A DNA stretch of 64,000 nt. It comes from Modestobacter sp. DSM 44400 (GTDB lineage Bacteria; Actinomycetota; Actinomycetes; Mycobacteriales; Geodermatophilaceae). The stretch is from positions 1-64,000 of the forward strand of contig NZ_FNOZ01000005.1 of NCBI RefSeq assembly GCF_900107175.1. The letters run 5' to 3'. Both the position numbers and the translations under genes were made by a program. The stretch's first letter is position 1. Every line of letters starts with the position of its first letter. Below are positions 24,645 through 32,186 of the stretch, piece after piece. The notes below the pieces were generated by a model. That model was not told the origin of the DNA, did not search any database, and was given only the letters and a program-made list of their open reading frames with translations.

Positions 24645-26095
24645 GACGTACCCCGGGCTTCGTCGGCCAGTGCCAGCAGCGCCGCGGCGGCAAAGGCGAT
24701 CTTTTCGGCCAGCTCCGCCTCGTTCAGCCCGCCGATCGGGTGCGGCACGACGATGACCCGCGGGTCCACCCGCCGCGCCTTGGCCTGCGCCTGCACCAGC
24801 GGCAGGAACGTCGAGGTCACCACCAGCGGTGCCACGACGCCACGCTTCTCCAGTTCCACCGAGTCGTGGAGACTCCACGACGAGCACGAGCCCTAATCAC
24901 CGGCGGCCACCAGGACCATGCGATAGCGCTGGGCCAGCCAGTCGATGGTGTCCCCGTCGGCGGGAACCGAGGCACTCTCCTTGCTGGCGAACCCGAGCTC
25001 GGGCAGGTCCCAGTGCGCGCGCAGCTTCGCGCCCATGCCCTGCAGCAGCTCGGTCGCGTTGGGCTTGGAGTTGGAGAACAGCGCGACCTGTGTCCAGTCG
25101 GTGGTGCCGGCCGGCGCCCCGGCAGCGGCTCCCTCGTCCTCCGGCAGGACGCCGTGTGTGGGGTCGATGATCCGCAGGTTGAGCCCGCCGTCCGCCGGCC
25201 GCAACGCGGCCACCGCGGCCTCCCCGGCGCGCGTCCCGTCGGCGGTCGCGGCGGCCAGCGACTGCTCGGCGCCGGCGCGCGCGTCACCGGCCACGAACAC
25301 GGGGCCGACCGCGGCCGGGGCGCCGCTCCCGGCGTGCAACCGGCCCGCCGCGTCGGCCGGCACGCCGTCGACGAGCCCGGCCGGCCCGCGCCGCCCGACG
25401 TAGGAAAACAGACCGCTCACCGCCAGCTCCCGCTCCCCGCCGGCGGTGCGGACGATGACGCCGGACAGCACGCCACTCCCCCGCAGCGCCACCACCGACG
25501 CGGAGGTGAGCACCTCGACCCGGTCCGCGGCCGCCAGCCGCTCGGCGCGGGCCGCCGACCAGCGCGGCTCCCCCGGCACCAGCACGGTGACCGTCGAGGC
25601 GAGACCGGCCAGTTCCAGCGCCTCATCGGCGGTCCACTCGTCGTCGCCGACGACCGCCACCGACCTGTCCCGGAAGAGCGGCCCGTCGCATCCGGCGCAG
25701 GTCGAGACGCCGCGGCCGACGAGCTCCTCCTCGCCCCGGAGACCGAGCCGGCCGGCGCTCAGGCCCGTGGCGACGAGGACCGCACCGGCGGTGACCTCGC
25801 CGTCGGTGGTCGACAGGCGCGGCGGCGCGCCGGCGTGCACCCGGGTGACCTCCGCGAAGTTCATCGTGACGCCGGCGGCCGCTGCCTGCGCGACCAGCTC
25901 GGCCATCAGCTCGCTGGCCCCAGACACCAGTCCCGGCTGCGGGAAGTCGTGCAGGACCGTCAGGTTCACCAGCTGACCGCCCGGTGCCATGCGGTCATAG
26001 GCCACCACCCGCAGACCCGACCGCGCCGCCACGGTGGCCGCGGTCAGCCCGGCGGTGCCGGCGCCGACGACGGCGACGTCCCAGTCGGTGGTCAT
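24641..26095 (-). CDS. Thioredoxin reductase-UGSC fusion selenoprotein, internal TAG read as selenocysteine
   Basis: One continuous frame of 484 residues if the TAG at 24893-24895 is decoded. Residues 1-~300 are a TrxR-like flavoprotein: FAD motif VVGAGTAGL, redox pair Cys133/Cys136 in STCAGCDGPLF, a degenerate NAD site VAVVGDDEWTADEAL, and FVAGDARAG. Residues ~306-484 form a UGSC domain: RIIDPTHGV, ALFSNSKPNATELLQG, KESASVPAD, LVAAGD, then residue 401 (TAG) followed by GSCSSWSLHDSVELEKRGV and VVPHPIGGLNEAE. In the UGSC family this residue is Sec or Cys. A SECIS-like hairpin follows the TAG. Start ATG 26095 overlaps the preceding acyl-CoA dehydrogenase stop (ATGA). If the TAG acted as a stop, a 400-residue product without the UGSC centre would result. 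Confidence 0.88.
24863..24895 (-). promoter_or_regulatory. Bacterial SECIS-like hairpin directly after the UAG codon
   Basis: On the minus strand the TAG occupies 24895-24893. Starting 12 bases later, GTCGTGGA (24881-24874) pairs perfectly with TCCACGAC (24870-24863), leaving the three-base loop GTC (24873-24871). Bacterial SECIS elements lie just behind the Sec codon with a short apical stem whose small loop begins with G followed by U, bound by SelB; distance, size and loop bases all fit here. Confidence 0.7.
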
Positions 26096-27171
26096 GCGCT
26101 CACCAGCCCGGTCGAGATCCGCGGCCACAGCTCATCGGCGCCCGCCTCGGCCAGCCGCCGGCCCAGCTCGCGGCTCCAGTACCGCTCGCTGCCGAACTCG
26201 TCGCGCCACGACCACAGCCGTCGGCTGAGCTGGCCGAGCTCGTACTCCTTGGTCATGCCGATGGCGCCGTGCGCCTGATGGGCCGCGGCCGCCGCCCCCG
26301 TCGCCGCCTCGCCGGCGACCGTCTTGGCCGCCGCCACGTCGAAGAACGACGGGTCGGGCGCGGCGTTCAGCGCGGCGACCGTGCTGGCCATTCCCGCCAG
26401 CTGCGCCTCCTCGGCGATGTGCACCAGGTGTGCCTGCACCGCCTGGAAGCGGGAGATGGGCCGGCCGAACTGGTGCCGCTCGTCGGTGTAGCGGACGGTC
26501 AACTCGGCGACCCGGGCCAGCGCGCCGGAGATCAGCGCCGCCCGGCCGAGAGCCCCGCGCAGCCGTAGCTGGTCGGCGTCCACCCCGGGTGGGGCCGGGG
26601 CGACCGAGTCGTCGGAGACCGCGGCGCCGTTCCAGCTGAGGGTGTCGCGCGGCTCGGCGGCGAGGTTGCGGCCCGGCGTTGCCTGCGCGGACGACGTCGG
26701 CGCCGACACGACGTACCGCTCGCCGCCGACGGCGGCGAGGACGACCACCCGCGTGCTCCGCCGTCCCCACGGAACGCGGTGCAGCCGGGCGGTCAGCCGC
26801 CAGGAGCCGGGGCTCCCGGTCAGCTCCACGACGTCACGCGGCCGGCCCACCCCCACGCTCACCGGGCCCGCGGGCAACGGCAGGCCGGCCGCGGCCAGCG
26901 CCCAGCCGCCCAGCAGCCCGGCCTCGGCCAGCGGCACCGGTGCGGCGTAGCGCCCGGCCACCGACAGCAGCGCGCAGGCGTCGGCGACGTCGCCCCCGGA
27001 CCCACCGGCGGTCTCGGGCACCGACACGTACGGAAAGTGCGCCTCGGTCAGCGCCCGCCACAGCGGCTCGCTCCAGCCGGTGGCCTCGGCGGCGACGACG
27101 TCCTCGGGGGTGCACAGGTCGCGGAACAGACCCGCGGCCACCTCGGTCAGCAGAGTGCGCTCGTCGCTCAT
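26092..27171 (-). CDS. Acyl-CoA dehydrogenase, small/beta-type subunit
   Basis: A 359-residue acyl-CoA dehydrogenase-family protein. The N-terminal helices (EPLWRALTEAHFPYVSVPE, GGSGGDVADA), a divergent middle beta domain and a C-terminal helical domain with RYTDERHQFGRPISRFQAVQ, HQAHGAIGMTKEYELGQL are visible. The ERHQFG(R)PI..FQ(A/A)VQ block is the FAD/CoA-interacting motif. It directly follows a second, longer ACAD with a four-base overlap; such adjacent pairs in actinobacteria form alpha2beta2 heterotetramers (steroid side-chain FadE/ChsE pairs), which I infer here. It is followed without a gap by the selenoprotein gene. Confidence 0.87.
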   Translation of the reverse strand: MSDERTLLTEVAAGLFRDLCTPEDVVAAEATGWSEPLWRALTEAHFPYVSVPETAGGSGGDVADACALLSVAGRYAAPVPLAEAGLLGGWALAAAGLPLPAGPVSVGVGRPRDVVELTGSPGSWRLTARLHRVPWGRRSTRVVVLAAVGGERYVVSAPTSSAQATPGRNLAAEPRDTLSWNGAAVSDDSVAPAPPGVDADQLRLRGALGRAALISGALARVAELTVRYTDERHQFGRPISRFQAVQAHLVHIAEEAQLAGMASTVAALNAAPDPSFFDVAAAKTVAGEAATGAAAAAHQAHGAIGMTKEYELGQLSRRLWSWRDEFGSERYWSRELGRRLAEAGADELWPRISTGLVSA

Positions 27172-28307
27172 GTGGACAGCCCCTTCGCGGCGACGGACCG
27201 GAGGATCTCGGTGGTGCCGCCGCGCAGCGTGAACGACGGACCGGTCAGCACCGCCTCGGCCAGCAGCGCATGGAACAGCGAGCCGGAGTCCGCGTCGACC
27301 TCGGTCTCGGCGCAGGTACGCAGCACCTCGACGACCTCCTGCTCGAACCGGGTGCCGACCTCCTTGACCAGCGCCGCCTCGACGGCGGGGGCCGCACCGG
27401 CATCGAGGGCACGGGCGACCGCCAGCGACAGCTGCCGGATCGCCCAGTACCGCGCGGCGAGGCGACCGACGACGGTGGCCTCCTCGTCCGAGACCGCCTT
27501 GCCGGGGCCCTCGCGCAGGAACTCGCGCAGCACCGTGAAGGTGGACAGCCACCGGTCGGGCCCGCTGCGCTCGTAGGCCAGCTCGGACGTCACCTGCCGC
27601 CAGCCGGAGCCGATCTCGCCGAGCACCCGCTCGTCGGGTACGAACACGTCCTCGAGGGCCACCTCGTTGAAGTGGTGACTGCCGTCCAGGTACGGGATCG
27701 GCGAGACGGTCACCCCGGGCGCGTGCAGGTCCACGATGAGCTGGGAGAGCCCCGCGTGCCGGTTGCCGTCCTCGACCGGCGAGGTCCGGCACAGGACGGC
27801 GAAGAAGTGGTTGAGGTGGGCCAGGCTGGTCCACACCTTGGTGCCGGTGACCGTCCAGCCGCCCTCGACCCTGCTCGCCCGGGTGCGCACCGAGGCGAGG
27901 TCCGAGCCGGAGTCGGGCTCGCTCATCCCGAGGGAGAAGTAACAGTCGCCGGCGGAGATGGCCGGCAGGAACGTCCGCCGTTGCTGTTCGGTGCCGTAGT
28001 GCAGCAGGGCCGGGCCGGTCTGCCGGTCGGCCACGAAGTGCGCCCCGATCGGGGCGCCGGCGGCCAGCAGCTCCTCGGTGACGATGAACCGGTCGACCGC
28101 GGTGCGTCCCCGGCCGCCGTACTCCGGCGGGATCGCCATCCCGACCCAGCCGCGGGCGGCGAGCTTGCGGGAGAAGTCGGGGTCGTGCCGGGCGGCCATG
28201 CCCAGGCCGGGCCGGTGGTCCGGGGGAAGTTCCGCGGCCAGGAACTCCCGCACCTCGCGGCGCAGCGACTCCTCGGCGGGGCTGAGGGTGGTGGGACCGA
28301 ACTGCAT
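27168..28307 (-). CDS. Acyl-CoA dehydrogenase, large/alpha-type subunit
   Basis: A 379-residue acyl-CoA dehydrogenase. Family signatures: REVREFLAAELPPDH at the start, YGGRGRTAVDRFIVTEELLAAG, the flavin-contacting MSEPDSGSDLASVRTRA, VTGTKVWTSLAHLNHF, and the end block FTLRGGTTEILRSVAAKGL. It oxidises acyl-CoA to enoyl-CoA in the cytoplasm with electrons passed to ETF. ATG 28307 has GGAG at a suitable distance. It lies 64 bases behind the enoyl-CoA hydratase gene and overlaps the next ACAD (ATGA), matching a beta-oxidation-like sequence of steps. Confidence 0.9.
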   Translation of the reverse strand: MQFGPTTLSPAEESLRREVREFLAAELPPDHRPGLGMAARHDPDFSRKLAARGWVGMAIPPEYGGRGRTAVDRFIVTEELLAAGAPIGAHFVADRQTGPALLHYGTEQQRRTFLPAISAGDCYFSLGMSEPDSGSDLASVRTRASRVEGGWTVTGTKVWTSLAHLNHFFAVLCRTSPVEDGNRHAGLSQLIVDLHAPGVTVSPIPYLDGSHHFNEVALEDVFVPDERVLGEIGSGWRQVTSELAYERSGPDRWLSTFTVLREFLREGPGKAVSDEEATVVGRLAARYWAIRQLSLAVARALDAGAAPAVEAALVKEVGTRFEQEVVEVLRTCAETEVDADSGSLFHALLAEAVLTGPSFTLRGGTTEILRSVAAKGLST

Positions 28308-28371
28308 CGCAGGGCTCCTGGGTCGAAGTTCTCCGCCGGGCCGGCGTCGTCGACGGCCCGACGGAGATGTG

Positions 28372-29109
28372 TCAGCTGGTCTCGCGGCGGCGCTGGGACC
28401 ACATCTGGGTCGCCCGCTCGAAGTGCAGCGCCGCGTCCCAGCCGATTCCGGGCGGTCCGGCCTCGGTGCGGAAGGAGCGCACCGCCTCACGGGCGAGCTC
28501 GGGGTCCTTCGCCGCCCGGCCGGCCAGCTCCAGGGCGAGGTCCTCGACCTGCTCGTCGGGGACGGCCTTCCAGGCCAGCCCGATCTCGGCGGCGCGCACG
28601 CCATCGACCTCCTCGCTGAACAGCCCCATCGCGGCGGTCGCCTCCCGGCCGGCCGTGCGCGAGGAGATGGTGAAATAGCCGCCACCGGGGTGCAGCCCGA
28701 TCCGCAGGAAGCCGGCCATCAGCCGCGCGGTCTCCGACACGACGCGCAGGTCGGTGGACAGCGCCAGGTTGATCCCGGCGCCCACTGCCGCGCCACGGAC
28801 CGCCGCGATCGTCGGCACCTGCAGGGTGCCGACCCGCTTGAACGCGGTGTAGACCGCGCCCAGCTCCTTGTAGGTGGTGTCCTCGGCCTGGTCGGCGCCG
28901 GCCGTCCAGCGCCGACGGTCGGCGCCGGAGCAGAACGTGCCGCCCGCGCCCCGGACGACGGCCGCGCCGATCGCCGGGTCGGCGTCGATGTCGTCGCACA
29001 GCGCCGACAGCTGCAGCCCCATTTCCGGCGTCAGGCCGTTCTTGACCTCGGGCGAGTCGACGGTCAGCACGGCGACGCCGCCCTGCTTCTCCAGCTGTAC
29101 CTGTCCCAC
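28372..29109 (-). CDS. Enoyl-CoA hydratase/isomerase family protein
   Basis: A 245-residue crotonase-fold protein. Oxyanion-hole segments: GGTFCSGADRRRW (first) and RGAAVGAGINLALSTDLRVVSE (second). The position normally carrying the second catalytic Glu reads LRIGLHPGGGYF, so Gly/His occupy it; this suggests an isomerase, thioesterase or other crotonase rather than a classical hydratase. GTG 29109 is the start because the protein then begins with the standard VQLEKQGGVAVLTVDSPE. Second gene of the operon after the acyl-CoA synthetase. Confidence 0.87.
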   Translation of the reverse strand: MGQVQLEKQGGVAVLTVDSPEVKNGLTPEMGLQLSALCDDIDADPAIGAAVVRGAGGTFCSGADRRRWTAGADQAEDTTYKELGAVYTAFKRVGTLQVPTIAAVRGAAVGAGINLALSTDLRVVSETARLMAGFLRIGLHPGGGYFTISSRTAGREATAAMGLFSEEVDGVRAAEIGLAWKAVPDEQVEDLALELAGRAAKDPELAREAVRSFRTEAGPPGIGWDAALHFERATQMWSQRRRETS

Positions 29110-29159
29110 GGGGGATGTCCTGCCTCTCTGCTGCGGATGAGATCGGGGCTTGCGTGCGG

Positions 29160-31343
29160 CTACTCGCCCAGCGGGGCGCTCGGTCCCGTGCCGACGCCCA
29201 CCAGGACGTCGACCGCGGTCGCCCCGCCGCCGCGGGCAGCGACGATGAGCGGGTTGACCTCGAGCTCGGTCAGCCGGTTCCCGGCCGCCACGACGGCTTC
29301 GGACAACCGCACGACCGCGTCGACGGCGGCCGGGACGTCGGCCGGCGGCGCACCACGGAAGCCGGCCAGCAGCGGCCAGGCCCGCAGGCTGCGAAGCATC
29401 GTCCAGGCCTGCTCCGGGCTCACGGGCGCGAGCCCCGACGCGATGTCGCGGTAGAGCTCGGTGGTCACCCCGCCCAGCCCCACGGTGACCACCGGCGGGA
29501 ACCCGTCCTGTCCCGCGGTGGCGCCGATGATCAGCTCGATGCCCGGGGGGATCAGCTCTTGGACCAGCACGCCCGCGACGTCGGGGACGCGGTGGCGGGT
29601 CGCGGCGTCGAGCAGCTCCGTGAAGACCTGCGCCGCCTCGTCCGTGGCGACGCCGACCCGAACCCCCCCGACGTCGCTCTTGTGCGCGAGTTCGCCGGCG
29701 GACAGCTTGAGGACCCCGGGGCCGGGCAGCGCCGCAACGGCCGCGCGCGCGGCCTCGGGAGTCGTCACGAGCGTGGAGGCCGGCTGGGCGACGCCGATGG
29801 CGCGCAGCAGCGCCGGGCCGTCCACGACCGGGGCCGCCAGCTGGGCGCGCACCGCCTCGGCCGGGAGCCCGGGCGCCGGCGACAGCACGGGGGCGGCGCC
29901 GCGGTACGGCGGTGGGGCCAGCCGCGCGGCGCAGCGGACGAGGTCGCCGACCGAACCGAAGACCGGGATGGCGGCCTCCCGGAAGGCGGCCCGCCCCGCG
30001 GTGGTGAGTTCCTGACCGGCGATCCAGCCGACGAGCAGCGGCGTGGCGAGCTTGCCCGCGGTGACGACGAGGTCCTCGGCCAGCCGGGCACCGGCCTCGC
30101 CGACCACCATCGTCACGAAGACGGCCACGGCGTCGACGGAGGGGTCGTCGGCGACGATCCGGCAGACGTCCCCGAAGGCGTGCGCCCCCCGGTTGAACAG
30201 CTGCGCGGTGACGTCGACCGGGTTGGTCAGGGCGCCGAAGGCCGGGATCAGGGGACGGAGGCGGTCCTGCGTCTCCGCGGACAGTTCGGGCAGCTCGAGG
30301 CCGAGGTCCTCGCACAGGTCGGCGGCCAGGCTGCCGGCACCGCCGGAAGTGGTGACGACGACGACCCGCCGTCCCTCGGACCGCTTGCCGGTGGCGAGCA
30401 CCGCGGCGACCGAGAGGAGCTCGTCGATGTCGTCGACGAGCACCACGCCGTGCTCCCGCGAGGTCAGCACGAACGCCACGTCGTCGCCGAGCATCGACCC
30501 GGTGTGGCTGGCCACCGCACGCCGCCCGGCGCTCGACCGGCCCGAGCGCAGCACGACCAGGTGCTTGCCCGCCGTGCGCGCCTGGCGGGCCAGTGCGGCG
30601 TAGGCCTTCCCGTCGCCGGCGGCCTCGACGTAGAGCATGAGCACCCGGACGGCCGGGTCCTCCAGGAGGGCCCGGGACACCTCGACCAGGCCGAGGTCGG
30701 CCTGGTTGCCGGTGCTGGCCCAGGCAGCCAGACCCAGGCCCATGTCGGTGGCCAGGTCGAGCACGGAACCGCCGACCGCCCCGCTCTGACCCACGTAGGC
30801 GACCCCGCTGTCAGAGGCCAGGGGCCGGTCCGCGGCGGCGGTGAAGGTGGCGACGACCCCGGTCGGCGCGTAGAGGAAGCCCTGGCAGTTCGGGCCCAGC
30901 ACCCGGACCCCGGTCTCCCGCGCGACCGCGGCCAGCCGCTGCTGCAGCGCCACACCCTCCGGGCCGACCTCGGCGAAGCCCGACGCGTACACGACCGCAG
31001 CAGTGGCCCCGGCCGCCGCCGCCTGCCGGATCGCGTCCTCCACGGCCTCGGCCGCGACGAGGACCAGCACCAGGTCCACCGGCCCGGGCACGTGGGCCAG
31101 CGTCGGATAGCACTTCTGCCCGACCAGCTCGTCGTACTTGGGGTTGATCGGGTAGATGGCGCCGGAGTACCCGTGCTCGACCAGGTAGCGCAGCGGGCGG
31201 GCCATCAGGTTGTCCGAGCGGCCGGAGATCCCGAGCAGGGCGATGCCGCGGGGGCGCAGCAGTGCCTGCAGCTCCTCCGACCGCGGAGCCGACGACCGGT
31301 CCCCGGACGTCTCGAGCTGCGGAGGGGGCTGCGGCACGGGCAT
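29160..31343 (-). CDS. Acyl-CoA synthetase (NDP-forming), acetate-CoA ligase family
   Basis: A 727-residue fusion of the two ADP-forming acyl-CoA synthetase chains. N-terminal CoA-binding domain (RPRGIALLGISGRSDNL, AIYPINPKYDE), succinyl-CoA-synthetase-like flavodoxin domains (VLGPNCQGFLY, VAYVGQSGAVGGSVLDLA) with the phosphohistidine region SHTGSMLGDD, then a C-terminal ATP-grasp domain (VLKLSAGELAHKSDVGGVRVGV, ELEVNPLIV). It activates a carboxylic acid to its CoA ester with ATP. First gene of the minus-strand operon: it would feed the hydratase and dehydrogenases behind it. ATG 31343 lies 43 bases after a good promoter that is flanked by the divergent TetR gene. Confidence 0.92.
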   Translation of the reverse strand: MPVPQPPPQLETSGDRSSAPRSEELQALLRPRGIALLGISGRSDNLMARPLRYLVEHGYSGAIYPINPKYDELVGQKCYPTLAHVPGPVDLVLVLVAAEAVEDAIRQAAAAGATAAVVYASGFAEVGPEGVALQQRLAAVARETGVRVLGPNCQGFLYAPTGVVATFTAAADRPLASDSGVAYVGQSGAVGGSVLDLATDMGLGLAAWASTGNQADLGLVEVSRALLEDPAVRVLMLYVEAAGDGKAYAALARQARTAGKHLVVLRSGRSSAGRRAVASHTGSMLGDDVAFVLTSREHGVVLVDDIDELLSVAAVLATGKRSEGRRVVVVTTSGGAGSLAADLCEDLGLELPELSAETQDRLRPLIPAFGALTNPVDVTAQLFNRGAHAFGDVCRIVADDPSVDAVAVFVTMVVGEAGARLAEDLVVTAGKLATPLLVGWIAGQELTTAGRAAFREAAIPVFGSVGDLVRCAARLAPPPYRGAAPVLSPAPGLPAEAVRAQLAAPVVDGPALLRAIGVAQPASTLVTTPEAARAAVAALPGPGVLKLSAGELAHKSDVGGVRVGVATDEAAQVFTELLDAATRHRVPDVAGVLVQELIPPGIELIIGATAGQDGFPPVVTVGLGGVTTELYRDIASGLAPVSPEQAWTMLRSLRAWPLLAGFRGAPPADVPAAVDAVVRLSEAVVAAGNRLTELEVNPLIVAARGGGATAVDVLVGVGTGPSAPLGE

Positions 31344-31385
31344 CGGGCGGCGCCTTCCGGTGGGCGTGGGGTGGGCTGGTCCCCC

Positions 31386-31414
31386 AGCTAAGTTGACATT
31401 GACATCGGTGTCAA
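31386..31414 (-). promoter_or_regulatory. Promoter of the UGSC/acyl-CoA operon
   Basis: On the minus strand TTGACA (31414-31409), a 17-base spacer, and TTAGCT (31391-31386) form a near-consensus sigma-A-type promoter, 43 bases upstream of the acyl-CoA synthetase start. Its -35 box lies inside the inverted repeat at 31399-31414. Confidence 0.6.
31399..31414. promoter_or_regulatory. Inverted-repeat operator, probably for the divergent TetR
   Basis: TTGACA-TCGG-TGTCAA, a perfect 6-4-6 inverted repeat in the 129-base space between the operon and the divergent tetR gene; a further TTGACA copy abuts it at 31393-31398. Its overlap with the -35 box of the operon promoter fits repression by the TetR protein and autoregulation. 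Confidence 0.55.
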
Positions 31415-31472
31415 GATTGACGGCGGTCCCGGCCGACCTCTTCCTGCCGGGAGGCGACGAGGAGGTACGGCC

Positions 31473-32144
31473 ATGGGATCCGACGACCCCCAGGAGGACG
31501 CGGCCGACGCCGGCAGCCCGGCCCTGCCGGCCACCGAGCGCGGCCGCCGGATGCGTGCCCGGCTGCTGGACGCGGCCCGGACGGTGTTCGAGCGCGACGG
31601 GTTCCTCGACGCGCGGGTCACCGACATCTCCGCGACGGCCGGCGTCGCACACGGCAGCTTCTACACCTACTTCGGCTCCAAGACCGAGGTCTTCCGGGCA
31701 CTGGTCGCCGGCACTATGGACGACCTCTACTCCTCCCTCGGCGACGCGGGCGCGCCACCGGCCGAGGACGCCGACCGGCACGGCGCGGTCGGCCGCATCG
31801 ACCGGGCGAACCGCCGCTTCGTCGCGATGTACCTGCAGAACACGGCGCTGATGGCGCTGTTCGAGCAGGTGACGACCTTCGACCCGGAGGTGCGGGCCGT
31901 GCGCCAGGCTGCTCGCGAGCGGATGGTCGGCCGGGTGCGGCACAGCATCGAGCAGCTGCAGGCCGACGGCCTGGTGGCCGCCGACCTCGACGCCGCATAC
32001 AGCGCCCACGCGCTGGTGGCCATGGTCAACGGCCTGGTGCACTACTGGTTGGTGCTGGGCGGGGACTTCGAGCAGGAGCGACTGGTCGCGACGATGACCC
32101 GGCTCTGGGTCCAGGCCCTCGGGCTGCCCCCGACCGGGACCTGA
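31473..32144 (+). CDS. TetR-family transcriptional regulator
   Basis: A 223-residue repressor. Residues ~28-75 form the TetR helix-turn-helix: RARLLDAARTVFERDGF, RVTDISATAGVAHGSFYTYF, GSKTEVFRALV. The C-terminal part is a ligand-binding helical domain (FVAMYLQNTALMALFEQVTTFDP), as in TetR regulators of lipid/steroid genes. ATG 31473 follows AGGAGGT. Divergent from the acyl-CoA/UGSC operon with the operator between them, so that operon is the likely target, with an acyl-CoA thioester as plausible inducer (inference). Confidence 0.9.
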   Translation: MGSDDPQEDAADAGSPALPATERGRRMRARLLDAARTVFERDGFLDARVTDISATAGVAHGSFYTYFGSKTEVFRALVAGTMDDLYSSLGDAGAPPAEDADRHGAVGRIDRANRRFVAMYLQNTALMALFEQVTTFDPEVRAVRQAARERMVGRVRHSIEQLQADGLVAADLDAAYSAHALVAMVNGLVHYWLVLGGDFEQERLVATMTRLWVQALGLPPTGT

Positions 32145-32154
32145 ACGCCCCGGG

Positions 32155-32184
32155 CGCCCGGGCGGGTGCCCGGACGCCCGGGCG
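32155..32184. terminator. GC-rich hairpin between convergent tetR and FAH genes
   Basis: CGCCCGGGCG occurs at 32155-32164 and again at 32175-32184, giving a 10-bp stem with a ten-base loop. It lies just after the tetR stop (32144) and before the stop of the convergent FAH gene (32187), a good bidirectional terminator position. Confidence 0.55.
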
Positions 32185-32186
32185 GC

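Noticed and set aside
24641-24859. A separate 72-residue gene starting at the internal ATG
   Set aside because: It begins in the middle of the UGSC domain (after GSCSSWSLHDSV) and is in the same frame as the reductase; it is the 3' part of the fusion.
24893-24895. TAG as the ordinary stop of a 400-residue thioredoxin reductase
   Set aside because: The frame continues with conserved UGSC sequence, a SECIS-like hairpin follows, and the next gene overlaps the later TGA.
22190-26278. Long plus-strand open frames (up to 655 codons) opposite the UGSC operon
   Set aside because: Arg/Pro/Ala-rich translations without motifs, fully antisense to well-supported genes.
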